Shown: positions 25,410 through 34,607, counted from the stretch's first letter. The stretch is DNA of 64,000 bases from Paenibacillus radicis (ex Xue et al. 2023) (GCF_024722015.1 NZ_JANQBD010000010.1:186001-250000), one strand, 5' to 3'. The notes: generated by a model not told the origin, from the sequence alone. Translations and numbers: made by a program.

Positions 25410-25510
25410 ACTTCGCATCACTCCGAGGAACAGGGGGCTCTATTATGATGCACACCTGTCCGTGAGTTCACGAATTCGAAGAAATGCAGGACAATTAGCG
25501 ACGGTAAAGC

Positions 25511-25547
25511 TTGACTTTTAAAGTTGTCATCACTACAATTTGTAGTG
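25511..25547 (+). promoter_or_regulatory. promoter with BlaI-type operator over the -10
   Basis: TTGACT (25511-25516), 17 bases, TACAAT (25534-25539) form a good sigma-A promoter. CACTACAATTTGTAGTG (25531-25547) is a perfect 17-base palindrome with the TACA-N-TGTA core of BlaI/MecI operators and covers the -10. Autorepression by the product of the next gene is a strong inference. Confidence 0.8.
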
Positions 25548-25561
25548 TGAGGTGTGGCCGA

Positions 25562-25975
25562 ATGAAAATACATAATTTTAAGTACAACGAGAGTGGATTA
25601 AACCGTTTTTTCGGAACCCTGGAAGCGAAGATAATGGACATCCTCTGGGACGGCGAGGAAATGGTCATTAAAGACGTACAGCATAAGCTTGAAGAGGAGA
25701 AAGTCGTCAACTTTAACACCGTAATGACTGTTATGAACAGGCTGGTGGAGAAGCGTGTTTTGCAAAAGCGTGCAGCGGGCAGGTCCTTTTTATACCGTCC
25801 GGTTCTGTCCAAGCCTGAATTTCTGGAGGCACAATCCAAAGAACTGACACATGAGCTTATGGAGGAGTTTGGCTCTCTAGTGGTGAATCATATGTTGGAC
25901 GCGCTGGAAGTGGCGGATCCTATGCTCATGGATAAGCTGGAGCAAAAAATCAAGGAACTCAAGAAGGAAACCTAA
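25562..25975 (+). CDS. BlaI/MecI/CopY-family repressor
   Basis: From the ATG at 25562 (GAGGTG upstream) the protein is 137 residues. The winged helix is clear: LEAKIMDILWDGEEMVIKDVQHKLEEE, then NTVMTVMNRLVEKRVLQKRAAGRSFLYRP, followed by a helical dimerisation tail. A longer frame from 25511 would begin inside the promoter. BlaI proteins bind as dimers and are removed by proteolysis triggered by a BlaR1/MecR1 partner; the next gene encodes a BlaR1-like protease. The targets are probably this operon, including the thiol-disulfide pair. Confidence 0.9.
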   Translation: MKIHNFKYNESGLNRFFGTLEAKIMDILWDGEEMVIKDVQHKLEEEKVVNFNTVMTVMNRLVEKRVLQKRAAGRSFLYRPVLSKPEFLEAQSKELTHELMEEFGSLVVNHMLDALEVADPMLMDKLEQKIKELKKET

Positions 25976-25978
25976 TCT

Positions 25979-26827
25979 ATGTGGGAGAACCGGTCGAGGT
26001 TGATTTTTATCACATGTTCGTTGTTTTCGTGTGTGCTGTTACTGCAAATGGGCTTGTATATGGTTCATGTTATTATGGACTGGAGGATGGGTTACAACAT
26101 CATTGAGCTTTGCCATACTCTACTGCAGGCATATGGGCTGAATTTTGCCGGTTATGCGCTTCAAGCCATCGTGTATCAAACCTTTTTCTTATTTGTTTTT
26201 ACGATCATCCGACAAGCTTATCTGTCCATTAGGTTTGCAAGTAAGATCGCCGTATGCCGCAACCAGCTGCTCTCCCGCGAAATGAATCGAAAGTACGGAA
26301 CAGGCAAAGAGGAGATTTCGGTCATAAACAGCTCGACGCCTATCGCGTTGGCAACAGGCTTTTTTAAACGGCGTATTGTTCTTTCAACGGGTCTGCTGAA
26401 GCTGTTAAGCAAGAATGAGCTAAGGGCTGTCCTTTACCACGAATCGTTTCATGCCAGATCTTCAGATCCTTTGAAAACATTCATGCTGTCTCTTTTTGCC
26501 ACGGCATTGTGGTATATTCCGATTTTAAAATGGTTTCAGCGTAACTACAACATTGTGAGGGAAGTGCTGGCAGATCAGTACGCCATACATCGTATGGGAA
26601 CCTCGGCAGAGCTCGGAAGCGCCTTGCTGAAGCTGTTGAGGGGAGGCATTCCCGCGCGGATGCCGGTATCGCATGTTTCCATCACAGATGCTTCGATTAA
26701 CTATCGAATTCAGCAGATTCTGGAGCCTGAAAGAAAGCTTGAGCTAAAATGGCCAATGGCACCTCTTATGATTTCGATTCAGGTGGTTGCGCTGTTGAGC
26801 GTTATGTTTATGATCCTCATGCGTTAG
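25979..26827 (+). CDS. M56-family membrane metalloprotease, BlaR1-like without sensor domain
   Basis: The 282-residue protein has about four membrane segments and the zinc motif H154-E-S-F-H158, followed by EVLADQYAIHR which supplies further catalytic-site residues. BlaR1/MecR1 proteins carry this protease plus a beta-lactam-binding domain of about 260 residues outside the cell; here the protein ends after the last membrane segment, so it lacks that sensor. It starts 4 bases after the repressor stop. Cleavage or release of the BlaI-type repressor is likely, but the signal it reads is unknown. Confidence 0.85.
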   Translation: MWENRSRLIFITCSLFSCVLLLQMGLYMVHVIMDWRMGYNIIELCHTLLQAYGLNFAGYALQAIVYQTFFLFVFTIIRQAYLSIRFASKIAVCRNQLLSREMNRKYGTGKEEISVINSSTPIALATGFFKRRIVLSTGLLKLLSKNELRAVLYHESFHARSSDPLKTFMLSLFATALWYIPILKWFQRNYNIVREVLADQYAIHRMGTSAELGSALLKLLRGGIPARMPVSHVSITDASINYRIQQILEPERKLELKWPMAPLMISIQVVALLSVMFMILMR

Positions 26828-26872
26828 TAAGTAGAATATTAAACTATACACATAGTAAAGGAAGAGAATCCG

Positions 26873-27580
26873 TTGAAAAAAAACAATACCAATAAGGCAA
26901 GCTATAAAGAACAACGCAAGCTGGAAGCGCAGAAGCAGCAAAGAACGACAAGAAGACTTATTTGGATTACGGGTATTTTTATCGTTGCGATTATTGCAGC
27001 TGTTATTATCTTTCAACCGAAAGCAGCACCGGTCGAGATCGCTTATGACACCATGCCGAGCCTGGGGCAAGCGAATGCTCCTGTAAAAATTGTGGAGCTA
27101 GGGGACTACAAATGTCCTTCCTGCCAATATTTCAGCCAGCAGTTCGAGCCACAGATTAAGAAAGACTATGTGGATAAGGGCTTAGCCTCATTTCATTTTA
27201 TGAATTTTACCATTATCGGACCTGATTCGAATACCGCGGCGCTTGCTGGCCAGTCTGTTTTTCATCAAAATAATGATGCTTACTGGAAGTTTTACGATGC
27301 TCTGTATAAAAACCAAGGTGATGAGAAGGTTCAGTGGGCGACTCCTCAATTTCTGGTAGACTTGGCGAAGAAAGAAAACCTGCCGATTGATTATGACAAG
27401 CTCATGCTGGATATTACTTCGAAAAAGTACCAAAATGAGGTCGATGCACACAATGCGTTTGCCCGTAAAAATCAAGTGAACAGCACACCGACCCTGTTTA
27501 TTAATGGCAAGAAGTTCGATAATTCTATGGATTACAACGCCATTAAAGCAGCGATTGATAAAGCAGTAAAGGGTGAATAG
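26873..27580 (+). CDS. bdbD: DsbA-family thiol-disulfide oxidoreductase (BdbD-like)
   Basis: The 235-residue protein has one N-terminal membrane anchor (about 27-46) and a DsbA-type thioredoxin fold with active site C81-P-S-C84 in GDYKCPSCQYF and the cis-proline segment VNSTPTLFING. It would introduce disulfides into exported proteins. The TTG start follows AAAGGAAGAG. The DsbB-like partner is 6 bases downstream, giving a complete oxidising pair. A weak palindrome ACTAT-ACAC-ATAGT at 26843-26856 precedes it. Confidence 0.87.
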   Translation: MKKNNTNKASYKEQRKLEAQKQQRTTRRLIWITGIFIVAIIAAVIIFQPKAAPVEIAYDTMPSLGQANAPVKIVELGDYKCPSCQYFSQQFEPQIKKDYVDKGLASFHFMNFTIIGPDSNTAALAGQSVFHQNNDAYWKFYDALYKNQGDEKVQWATPQFLVDLAKKENLPIDYDKLMLDITSKKYQNEVDAHNAFARKNQVNSTPTLFINGKKFDNSMDYNAIKAAIDKAVKGE

Positions 27581-27585
27581 CCAGG

Positions 27586-28059
27586 ATGAGGATTATTCAA
27601 GCCGCTAAGCAATATGCTCTTTACCTGGCCTGGGTAGTGTCGCTTGTAGCTACGCTGGGTAGCTTGTACTTTAGTGAAATTTTGGGCTATGAGCCATGCA
27701 AGCTTTGCTGGCTTCAGCGCATATGCATGTATCCACAGGCTATATTGCTGGGGATGGCGTGCTTCAAGAATGATCGCAGAATGGCGTCGTATTTGTTTCC
27801 GCTGAGCCTTATTGGAGGATGCATTTCGCTCTACCACTATGCGGAGCAAAAAATTCCCGCCTTGGCTAAGCTGCTGCCATGCACAGTAGGGGTGCCGTGC
27901 AATGAGGATTACATCGATTGGCTCGGATTTATTACGATCCCTTTTCTGGCTCTGATCGCATTCATTCTGATGGCTAGCTTCTTGTGGTTGCAGAAGCGTT
28001 CTCTTAAGGAAGAAGAAGAGGAAAAGCAGGACGAAGAGTATGTGCAGGTTCAGGAGTAG
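27586..28059 (+). CDS. bdbC: DsbB-family disulfide oxidase (BdbC-like)
   Basis: The 157-residue membrane protein has four membrane helices and the two DsbB cysteine pairs: C38-K-L-C41 in EPCKLCWLQRICMYP and C99-x5-C105 in LPCTVGVPCNEDY. It reoxidises the DsbA-like partner and passes electrons to quinone. The C-terminal tail is acidic. It is the last gene of the BlaI operon and is followed by a strong terminator. Confidence 0.9.
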   Translation: MRIIQAAKQYALYLAWVVSLVATLGSLYFSEILGYEPCKLCWLQRICMYPQAILLGMACFKNDRRMASYLFPLSLIGGCISLYHYAEQKIPALAKLLPCTVGVPCNEDYIDWLGFITIPFLALIAFILMASFLWLQKRSLKEEEEEKQDEEYVQVQE

Positions 28060-28158
28060 GTGCTGGAAGTTCAACGGAATAAAAGGGTATAGCATCATCA
28101 TTAGAGTATATCGGATAAGTTAAACTACAGTGGAGATTAAACCTTGAATGCAATTGTA

Positions 28159-28184
28159 GCCGTGAATCATATTCACGGCTTTTT
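28159..28184 (+). terminator. intrinsic terminator of the BlaI-bdbDC operon
   Basis: GCCGTGAAT (28159-28167), loop CAT, ATTCACGGC (28171-28179) and TTTTT. Perfect 9-base stem. Confidence 0.9.
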
Positions 28185-28212
28185 GCGTCGAGCAGCAAGT
28201 ATATGTATCTTG

Positions 28213-28415
28213 CTTTATCTAGCGGAACTCAAAGTTCCTCTATTTTGTCCACTGGGTTAAATCCGAGAAGATAGCGGAAGCTGCAATTCCGTTATTTGGG
28301 AAAATAGGGCTTCGCACACTAAAAATGGTAAGATAACGGAATGAATGCTTCCGCTATTTAACCGTATTTAGGCTTATTTTGAAAATAGCGGAAGGATGAT
28401 TTCCGCTATCTACTC
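28213..28415. repeat. cluster of imperfect ATAGCGGAA palindromes
   Basis: Four palindromic units occur in 200 bases: near 28216-28243 (AGCGGAAC/GTTCCTCT), 28269-28292 (ATAGCGGAA/TTCCGTTAT), 28332-28358 (ATAACGGAA/TTCCGCTAT) and 28382-28411 (ATAGCGGAA/TTCCGCTAT). Orientation and loop vary. They fill the space between the bdbC terminator and the 3' end of xylR, together with no open frame that I can support. Confidence 0.6.
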
Positions 28416-28507
28416 GAACCATGGATAGAGCAGCTGGGATTAAACAAGTTGGCATTCCGTGGGACCCGTTAAAGAACCGCTGTGACGTGAGACAAGCTCC
28501 TTCACTA

Positions 28508-29680
28508 TTATTCAAGAATAACCTTGGTGGATGCGAAGAAACGGGAAATAGCGAACGAAGCTGCTCCAAGTAGGGTCGAACGGCCCTCCAGCTCAGAGAA
28601 TGCAATGCTTAGCTGGGCTCGCGGAAACGGTAGGGAACGCTTTTTCATTATGCTTAGAATCGGAGGTAGCAGCCACTCCTTGGCGCTAACGATACTGCCG
28701 CCAATAATGATCAGCTCCGGATTAAAGCAATTAATTACATTAACCAATCCAATCCCCAAATATCGTCCTGTTTGCTCAAAGCGCTCTATAGCCTTTTGAT
28801 CCCCATTACCTGCACGTTGTGCTAATGCTTCCAAATTAATGGATGGATCATTCAATTGCTTTCGAGCATCATCTATCAATGCTTGCTCTGATGCATATAA
28901 CTCCCAGCAGCCGACATTGCCGCAACGGCATGCTCGTCCATTTAACTCGATCGATAGATGTCCCATCTCTCCGGAGAAGCCGGAAACTCCTCGGTACAGC
29001 TCCTCCTTGATGATGACACCCGTTCCGATCCCACTGCTGATGCTCACATAGATCAGGTGAGAAACATTTTTTCCGGACCCGAATTGCTTTTCTCCGACAG
29101 CCCCGGCATTAGCTTCATTGTCAATGACCACTGGAATTCCGAATTCCTGCTCAATCCGCTGCTGGAGCGGGACATCTTGCCAGCCCAGATTCGGGGCGAA
29201 TAGCACATTGCCCTCGTCATCGCTAATGCCCGGAATGCCGATTCCGATGCCTACAACACCGTAGGGGCTATCCGGAGCGCGTCGAATCGTTTCGTGGATG
29301 CATGAAATCAGCGTGCCTATAACTGAATCGATGGATTCGTTAGCGTGAGCTGTTTTGTATTCCTCGATGATCTCGCCTTTCAGATCGGTGAGCACAGCCG
29401 ATATCTGGCCGACTCCAAGATCGACGCCTACCGCATAGCCAGCCGCTTGATTAAATAACAGCATCATCGGTTTGCGGCCTCCGCTAGATGCCCCGGTCCC
29501 GATTTCATATACCATCTGGCTCTCGATCAGCTCGTTAACCAGCGTCGACACGGTGGCTTTGGTTAGTCCGGTTAATTCAGCTATTTTGGCCCTCGATACA
29601 GGGGCATTATCTTTTATATGTTCGAGCACGATTGATTTATTTATTTTTTTTACGAGATTCAAATCGCCTGTTTGTTTCAT
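28508..29680 (-). CDS. xylR: ROK-family repressor, XylR-like
   Basis: The 390-residue protein has an N-terminal winged helix (VKKINKSIVLEHIKDNAPVSRAKIAELTGLTKATVSTLVNELI) and a ROK sugar-kinase-like domain with GVDLGVGQISAVLTDLKG near residue 85 and the zinc motif ACRCGNVGCWELYASEQA near residue 245. The ATG (complement of 29678-29680) has GGAGG 5 bases upstream; a longer frame from 29692 is less likely. It is divergent from xylA, with an AAACTAA/TTAGTTT operator between them, so it should repress xylose genes until xylose binds. Confidence 0.88.
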   Translation of the reverse strand: MKQTGDLNLVKKINKSIVLEHIKDNAPVSRAKIAELTGLTKATVSTLVNELIESQMVYEIGTGASSGGRKPMMLLFNQAAGYAVGVDLGVGQISAVLTDLKGEIIEEYKTAHANESIDSVIGTLISCIHETIRRAPDSPYGVVGIGIGIPGISDDEGNVLFAPNLGWQDVPLQQRIEQEFGIPVVIDNEANAGAVGEKQFGSGKNVSHLIYVSISSGIGTGVIIKEELYRGVSGFSGEMGHLSIELNGRACRCGNVGCWELYASEQALIDDARKQLNDPSINLEALAQRAGNGDQKAIERFEQTGRYLGIGLVNVINCFNPELIIIGGSIVSAKEWLLPPILSIMKKRSLPFPRAQLSIAFSELEGRSTLLGAASFAISRFFASTKVILE

Positions 29681-29813
29681 TATGTCCTCCAAATAATTAG
29701 CTGCATAAGAATTTTCTTGGTTTTCCAGCCTAGTAGGTAAAAGTCAATTGGATAGTGATTCCGTTCATCTATCAGACTCCTCGATTGTAGCACGAAAACA
29801 AATAATGTTCATC

Positions 29814-29863
29814 AAACTAAGTTAGTTTAATCAATTTACAAACTTTATATTCGGTGATATGAT
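29814..29863 (+). promoter_or_regulatory. Xyl operator and xylA promoter
   Basis: AAACTAA G TTAGTTT (29814-29828) is a perfect palindrome matching the XylR half-site TTAGTTT. It is followed by TTTACA (29835-29840), a 17-base spacer and TATGAT (29858-29863). On the minus strand TACAAT (complement of 29784-29789) may serve xylR, so the operator would cover both promoters. Confidence 0.75.
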
Positions 29864-29919
29864 AAGAACACAAACGTAAGATTATGAAAAATTCACTACT
29901 TCTTATTGGAGGGACTAAT

Positions 29920-31236
29920 ATGAGTTATTTTAATCAGCAATCGAAAATTCAGTACGAAGGCAAGCAATCGAGCAATCCGTTGGCATTTAAATTTTACAAT
30001 CCTGATCAAGTCATTCTTGGCAAAACGATGCGTGAGCATCTGCGTTTTGGCGTAGCTTACTGGCACTCCTTCTCGGCTAATGGTTCCGATCCGTTTGGTG
30101 CAGGTACATATGTACGCAGCTGGGATCAATACAGCGGTATGGATCTGGCAAAGGCGAGAGTAGACGCTTGCTTCGAGCTGTTAAATATTCTTGACGTCGA
30201 TTATTTCTGCTTCCATGACCGTGACATTGCTCCCGAGGGCAACACGCTGCAAGAAACAAACGAGAACTTGGATGTAATTGTTGGACTAATTGAGCAGCAA
30301 ATGAAAGCAACTGGTAAAAAACTGCTGTGGAACACGGCAAACATGTTCACCAATCCTCGTTTTGTTCATGGCGCGGCAACTACAAGTAATGCAGATGTAT
30401 ACGCTTATGCAGCGGCTCAAGTGAAGAAAGCGTTGGAGCACGGCAAACGTCTTGGTTCTGAGAACTATGTGTTCTGGGGCGGCCGCGAAGGCTACGAATC
30501 CTTGCTGAACACAGATCTTGGTCTAGAGCTCGATAACTTGGCGAGATTCCTGCACATGGCTGTAGATTATGCCAAAAAAATCGGCTTTGATGCTCAATTC
30601 CTGATCGAACCGAAGCCGAAGGAGCCTTCCAAGCACCAGTATGATTTCGATGCGGCAACTGCGCTGTCATTCTTGCAAAAATACGATTTGCTGCCGTACT
30701 TCAAGCTTAATATCGAAGCTAACCATGCGACATTAGCCGGTCATACGTTTGAGCATGAGCTGCGTGTTTCCCGTATTAACGGAGTGCTTGGTTCCATTGA
30801 TGCTAACCAAGGTGATGTGCTGCTGGGATGGGACACAGATGAATTCCCGACGGACCTGTATTCGACAACACTTGCTATGTACGAAATCTTGTTGAACGAG
30901 GGCGGAATCGGCCGCGGGGGTGTCAACTTTGACGCCAAAGTACGCCGTTCATCCTTTGAGCCTGTCGATTTGATTCATTCTCATATTGCAGGGATGGATT
31001 CATTCGCGAGAGGGCTGCAAGTAGCTGCTAAGCTGATTGAGGATCGCGTTTTCGAAAATATTCTTGAAGACCGTTATGCTTCATTCAAAACAGGTATTGG
31101 TGCGGATATCGTTGCAGGCAAAGCTAACTTCCACACTTTGGAAGCTTATGCGCTGCAAAACAAATCCATTGAATCCAAGTCCGGTCGTATTGAGCTAATC
31201 AGATCTATCGTTAACCAATACATCATCAACGCTTAA
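29920..31236 (+). CDS. xylA: xylose isomerase
   Basis: The 438-residue enzyme converts D-xylose to D-xylulose. Motifs of the class II isomerases are clear: [17 protein letters not shown] near residue 48, [13 protein letters not shown] near residue 95 (catalytic histidine), [18 protein letters not shown] near residue 227 (metal site), and [17 protein letters not shown] and DTDEFPTD further on. ATG at 29920 follows GGAGGG; the frame is open from 29884 but without a ribosome site. No xylulokinase gene is in the window. Confidence 0.94.
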   Translation: MSYFNQQSKIQYEGKQSSNPLAFKFYNPDQVILGKTMREHLRFGVAYWHSFSANGSDPFGAGTYVRSWDQYSGMDLAKARVDACFELLNILDVDYFCFHDRDIAPEGNTLQETNENLDVIVGLIEQQMKATGKKLLWNTANMFTNPRFVHGAATTSNADVYAYAAAQVKKALEHGKRLGSENYVFWGGREGYESLLNTDLGLELDNLARFLHMAVDYAKKIGFDAQFLIEPKPKEPSKHQYDFDAATALSFLQKYDLLPYFKLNIEANHATLAGHTFEHELRVSRINGVLGSIDANQGDVLLGWDTDEFPTDLYSTTLAMYEILLNEGGIGRGGVNFDAKVRRSSFEPVDLIHSHIAGMDSFARGLQVAAKLIEDRVFENILEDRYASFKTGIGADIVAGKANFHTLEAYALQNKSIESKSGRIELIRSIVNQYIINA

Positions 31237-31327
31237 GAAGTAGCTTGTTAAAATAAGGACTGCACAAATGGTGCAGCTGAGATTTGTAATGTAAGACAGC
31301 AAGTGGATAGTAAGTAGGATATTATGT

Positions 31328-31399
31328 AAGACGGTATGTAAGATAGAGATTAAGACAGTAAGCAAGACGGTATGTAAAATAGCAATTAAGATAGCAAGT
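31328..31399 (+). repeat. two tandem 36-base repeats downstream of xylA
   Basis: Units 31328-31363 and 31364-31399 both begin AAGACGGTATGTAA and share about 30 of 36 positions. A decayed copy precedes them (31292-31327). They lie between the xylA stop and its terminator and are rich in GTAAG steps. Confidence 0.6.
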
Positions 31400-31412
31400 A
31401 AGCACAGCAAAG

Positions 31413-31456
31413 AAAGAAGCTGCCCTTTAGTCATTTGACCTCGGGGAGCTTCTTTA
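31413..31456. terminator. bidirectional terminator between xylA and the GNAT gene
   Basis: AAAGAAGCTGCCC (31413-31425) pairs with GGGGAGCTTCTTT (31443-31455) with one mismatch. A T-rich tail is present on both strands (TATTTG on plus, TTTCTTTG on minus), fitting the convergent genes. Confidence 0.7.
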
Positions 31457-31502
31457 TTTGTATGTATGCTGGAGCATGCGACTCCATTGTCCATAGATAG
31501 CT

Positions 31503-32063
31503 TCAAACGCTTTTTATCATATGATAGTAGGTTTTCTTGTTAATCTGCGTTTCTTTATCGGTAGCATAGCCCAGCTTTTTGTACAAAGAAACAGCCCGTT
31601 CGTTGTATTGCTCCACGTTAAGGGCAATCTTCTTATAACCGAGCTGGCGAGCATGCTGTTCAGCTGCTGTGATTAGCTCTGTACCGAATCCGCGGCCTCC
31701 CCATTCCGGTGATACGGCAAGAGCATCAATGTAATATTCATCCTCGTCCGCTTCCTTATCAATAGTCAGGTTCGGCTCGTTCTTCATGCGGCGCAGCTGG
31801 TCTATTATGGGCTTATCAATCGTTTCGGCTTGCGAGCCGTGATAACACAGGATCATGCCGGCAGCCTGTTCGTTCATTTCTTTTATAAGATAGTTGGTAT
31901 AGCTGAACCGGTTTCCCTTTTGCTCATAAAAGCTCGTCAACCGCTCTATTACCTCTTGTTCGGTCACCCCTCCGGTTAACTGATAACCGATGTCCTTAAT
32001 AGCATTAAACAATAATCGTACGGTTGCTGAAGCATCCGTTAGCTGTGCGGGTCGTATAGTCAT
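31503..32063 (-). CDS. GNAT-family N-acetyltransferase
   Basis: The 186-residue protein has the GNAT acetyl-CoA site ALAVSPEWGGRGFGTELITAAEQHARQLGYKKIALNVEQYNERAVSLYKKLGY (R/Q-x-x-G-x-G/A type loop at GGRGFG). The ATG (complement of 32061-32063) is preceded by GGAGG; an upstream in-frame start at 32087 is less likely. It is transcribed alone. The acceptor substrate cannot be read from sequence. Confidence 0.87.
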   Translation of the reverse strand: MTIRPAQLTDASATVRLLFNAIKDIGYQLTGGVTEQEVIERLTSFYEQKGNRFSYTNYLIKEMNEQAAGMILCYHGSQAETIDKPIIDQLRRMKNEPNLTIDKEADEDEYYIDALAVSPEWGGRGFGTELITAAEQHARQLGYKKIALNVEQYNERAVSLYKKLGYATDKETQINKKTYYHMIKSV

Positions 32064-32349
32064 AGTTCCTCCGGGTAATTTCGTCATTTGTTGAAAATAG
32101 CTCTGATTCTCTAATTGTCAGGTAAGCATAGATTATTGCTATTATACCATTAAAGCTAGAGGAGAGCCCCTGGGGCTATTGCTCCTTATTCAACTTTGAG
32201 ATATAGTGGGCGTAGATTAGTTTTCCCTTCTTCGGCCCCGATTAGACCAACGGATGCTTCAATAGATTTTGCAGATTATGCAAGCGATTCCATTCCCAAA
32301 TAGTGCTGAAAACAATCTAGCGAATCCTGACTGACGAAAGGAAGATTTT

Positions 32350-33177
32350 ATGTATAAAATAAGCGCAACACAATGGATTTTTGGCAAAGAAGCTCTAAGC
32401 CGCACTTTGGAAAGGTTAAAAAAATACGGTTACGACGGCATCGAGCTGACAGGCGATCCTGAGCTTTTCTCCGATCCTAATGTCCCGGCTTTGTTACAGG
32501 ATTATGGACTTGAGTGCACCTCGATATGCGGGATTTATACCGCAGAAAGAAATTTGTCCTCGATGCATGAAGAAGTACGTAATCAAGCGGTCCAATATGT
32601 ACAGGATTGTGTGGATTTAGCAGCTCGGGTGGGGGCAAGCTGTGTAATTGTCGTTCCATCTCCAGTTGGATTATTGTCTCCGGATGGAGAGGCAGAGGAA
32701 GCATGGAAGGCGGCAGTACGGAGTCTCAAGGAATGCGGCCTATACGCCGAGAGCAAGGGGATATGGCTTGCATTAGAGGCATTGAACCGTTATGAGACCC
32801 ATTTGATAAACCGATTGGAGGCCGGCTTGGAGCTTATCAAGCAAACGGGATCATCCAACGTCAAGCTTATGGCTGATGTGTTCCATATGAACCTAGAGGA
32901 ACGGGATATTTGTGGGACGCTTCGCGCTATTGCCCCTGAATTAGTCCACGTTCATCTTGCGGAGAATACCAGGGAAGCACCAGGCGTAGGCAGTATGAAT
33001 TTCCAAGCAATCCTTGCAACCTTACGCGAAATCGGCTACTCGGGGGCGCTTACTATGGAATTTATGCCGCCGGCATCCAACCCTTATGCAGTTGCGCAGC
33101 AGCGGCAGGAGCATACCAGTCAGCTTGATTCCTTCGCGGAGCAAGCTATTAACCATATTAAAAGTATTGTAGGTTAG
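32350..33177 (+). CDS. sugar phosphate isomerase/epimerase-family TIM-barrel protein
   Basis: The 275-residue protein belongs to the AP-endonuclease-2-like TIM barrels that include ketose 3-epimerases and hydroxypyruvate isomerases. Visible marks are LKKYGYDGIELTGDPE near residue 22, AARVGASCVIVVPSPVG, the metal glutamate in WLALEALNRYETHLI near residue 140, KLMADVFHMNLEE near residue 173, HVHLAENTREAPG near residue 200 and the late glutamate in TMEFMPPA. These supply the metal ligands. It stands alone and its substrate is not evident; a ketose epimerase is possible. Confidence 0.82.
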   Translation: MYKISATQWIFGKEALSRTLERLKKYGYDGIELTGDPELFSDPNVPALLQDYGLECTSICGIYTAERNLSSMHEEVRNQAVQYVQDCVDLAARVGASCVIVVPSPVGLLSPDGEAEEAWKAAVRSLKECGLYAESKGIWLALEALNRYETHLINRLEAGLELIKQTGSSNVKLMADVFHMNLEERDICGTLRAIAPELVHVHLAENTREAPGVGSMNFQAILATLREIGYSGALTMEFMPPASNPYAVAQQRQEHTSQLDSFAEQAINHIKSIVG

Positions 33178-33259
33178 ATGCTGAACAATGGGCTGTGAAA
33201 GCATTCTGTTATCTTTAATAATATAATTTTTTAAATCGTTCTTATTTGGGAGAATCGCA

Positions 33260-33715
33260 ATGAAAAACTATATAAAAGAAATGAGAAAGTACGTTGGACA
33301 GAGACCCATTATGTTATGTGGGGCATCTGTTATGATTTTTAATGCAGAGGGGCAGGTATTAATGCTCCTTAGATCTGACAACGATTGCTGGTGTTTTCCT
33401 GGCGGAGCAATAGAGCTTGGTGAAAAAGTAGAAGATGCAGCTCGGCGGGAAGTATTTGAAGAAACCGGCTTAGAAGTAATTGAATTAGAATTATACAATG
33501 TCTTCTCGGGTGAAGAGCTTTATTATAAATATCCGCATGGTGATGAGGTATACAACGTTGATATCGTTTATAGGTCATCTAATTATAAAGGAAATTTAAC
33601 AGTTAATGAGGAGAGCAGGAGAGCCCGTTTTTTTGATTTGGAAGCAATTCCAGACAATATCAGCCCGCCTGTTATCCCTATAGTACAAGACCTACTAACA
33701 AAGATACATCGATAG
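33260..33715 (+). CDS. Nudix hydrolase
   Basis: The 151-residue protein has a complete Nudix box [25 protein letters not shown] (G-x5-E-x7-REVFEE-x-G) near residues 54-78. Nudix enzymes cleave nucleoside diphosphates linked to another group, using magnesium bound by the box glutamates. The substrate is not indicated. GGGAGAATCG precedes the ATG. It is followed by a strong terminator shared with the convergent ABC gene. Confidence 0.92.
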   Translation: MKNYIKEMRKYVGQRPIMLCGASVMIFNAEGQVLMLLRSDNDCWCFPGGAIELGEKVEDAARREVFEETGLEVIELELYNVFSGEELYYKYPHGDEVYNVDIVYRSSNYKGNLTVNEESRRARFFDLEAIPDNISPPVIPIVQDLLTKIHR

Positions 33716-33737
33716 CAAACCGTATCTCGACAATAGA

Positions 33738-33777
33738 ACAACCCGCCACAATAATTTGCTGGCGGGTCGGTTGTTTA
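33738..33777. terminator. terminator between Nudix gene and ABC ATPase gene
   Basis: ACCCGCCA (33741-33748) pairs with TGGCGGGT (33760-33767), with flanking CAA/TTG pairing and a T-containing tail TTGTTTAT. Confidence 0.75.
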
Positions 33778-33797
33778 TCTAAAATAATACCTACTAA

Positions 33798-34577
33798 CTA
33801 GTGCACAGACAGCCATGCCCTCTCGTTACGCCACTGTACATCAACCTGCGTCTCAAAGAAATCCGACAAGCAGGAGCTCTCCAGAATCTCCTCCGTCTTT
33901 CCGCTTCTGAACGCTTCGCCACGCCGAATGAGCAGTGTATGGGAGAAAATCGGCAATATTTCCTCTGTATGATGCGTTACATATAAAATATTCGGCGCAT
34001 CAGGCTGCGCAGCTAATTCATCAATACTGGCAAGGAGCATCTCCTTGGAAAGAAAATCAAGGCCATTGCAGGGCTCATCCAAAATGAGCAGCTGCGGCGA
34101 AGCCATAAGCGCGCGAGCGATGAGCAGCTTTTGCTTTTCTCCCTGCGAGCAGGTTTGATAGGTGCGGTCAACCAAGTGGCTGCAGCCCAGTTGATTCATC
34201 AATTGCAGCGCACGTTCGTGGTCCTCAGAGGTTGCCACATCATAGAGGCCAATGGTCGCGAATTTGCCGCTGAGCACCACCGTTTGCGTCCGGTCACTGC
34301 CGTACAGCTTCTCCTGAAGGGAGGTGCTGACCCAGCCGATGGACTTGCGCAGCTCGCGCAAATCGAAGGTGCCGAACAGATGCCCCAGCACGCTGACTTC
34401 CCCATTGGTAGGCCAGATGTAGCCGTTGATCATATTAAGCAGGGTGGTTTTTCCCGATCCGTTCAGACCAAGAATAGCCCAATGCTCCCCTTTATTGACA
34501 TGCCAATTGACTTGGTGAAGCAGAGTTTTATGCTCTCTTTTCCATGATACATTGTTCATTTCAATAACCTTTTCCAT
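33798..34577 (-). CDS. stand-alone ABC ATPase, YlmA/ModF-like
   Basis: The 259-residue ATPase has Walker A GLNGSGKTT, a degenerate signature CSQGEKQKLLIARAL and Walker B LLILDEPCNGLDF. The lineage resembles YlmA/PhrA-like ABC proteins, which have no cognate permease in their operon. No permease lies next to it: the upstream gene in the same transcript is an MFS transporter. Its function is not known. The start has GGAGGCGGAGCATC upstream on the minus strand. Confidence 0.83.
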   Translation of the reverse strand: MEKVIEMNNVSWKREHKTLLHQVNWHVNKGEHWAILGLNGSGKTTLLNMINGYIWPTNGEVSVLGHLFGTFDLRELRKSIGWVSTSLQEKLYGSDRTQTVVLSGKFATIGLYDVATSEDHERALQLMNQLGCSHLVDRTYQTCSQGEKQKLLIARALMASPQLLILDEPCNGLDFLSKEMLLASIDELAAQPDAPNILYVTHHTEEILPIFSHTLLIRRGEAFRSGKTEEILESSCLSDFFETQVDVQWRNERAWLSVH

Positions 34578-34607
34578 GATGCTCCGCCTCCTGAATTATA
34601 GCGAATT

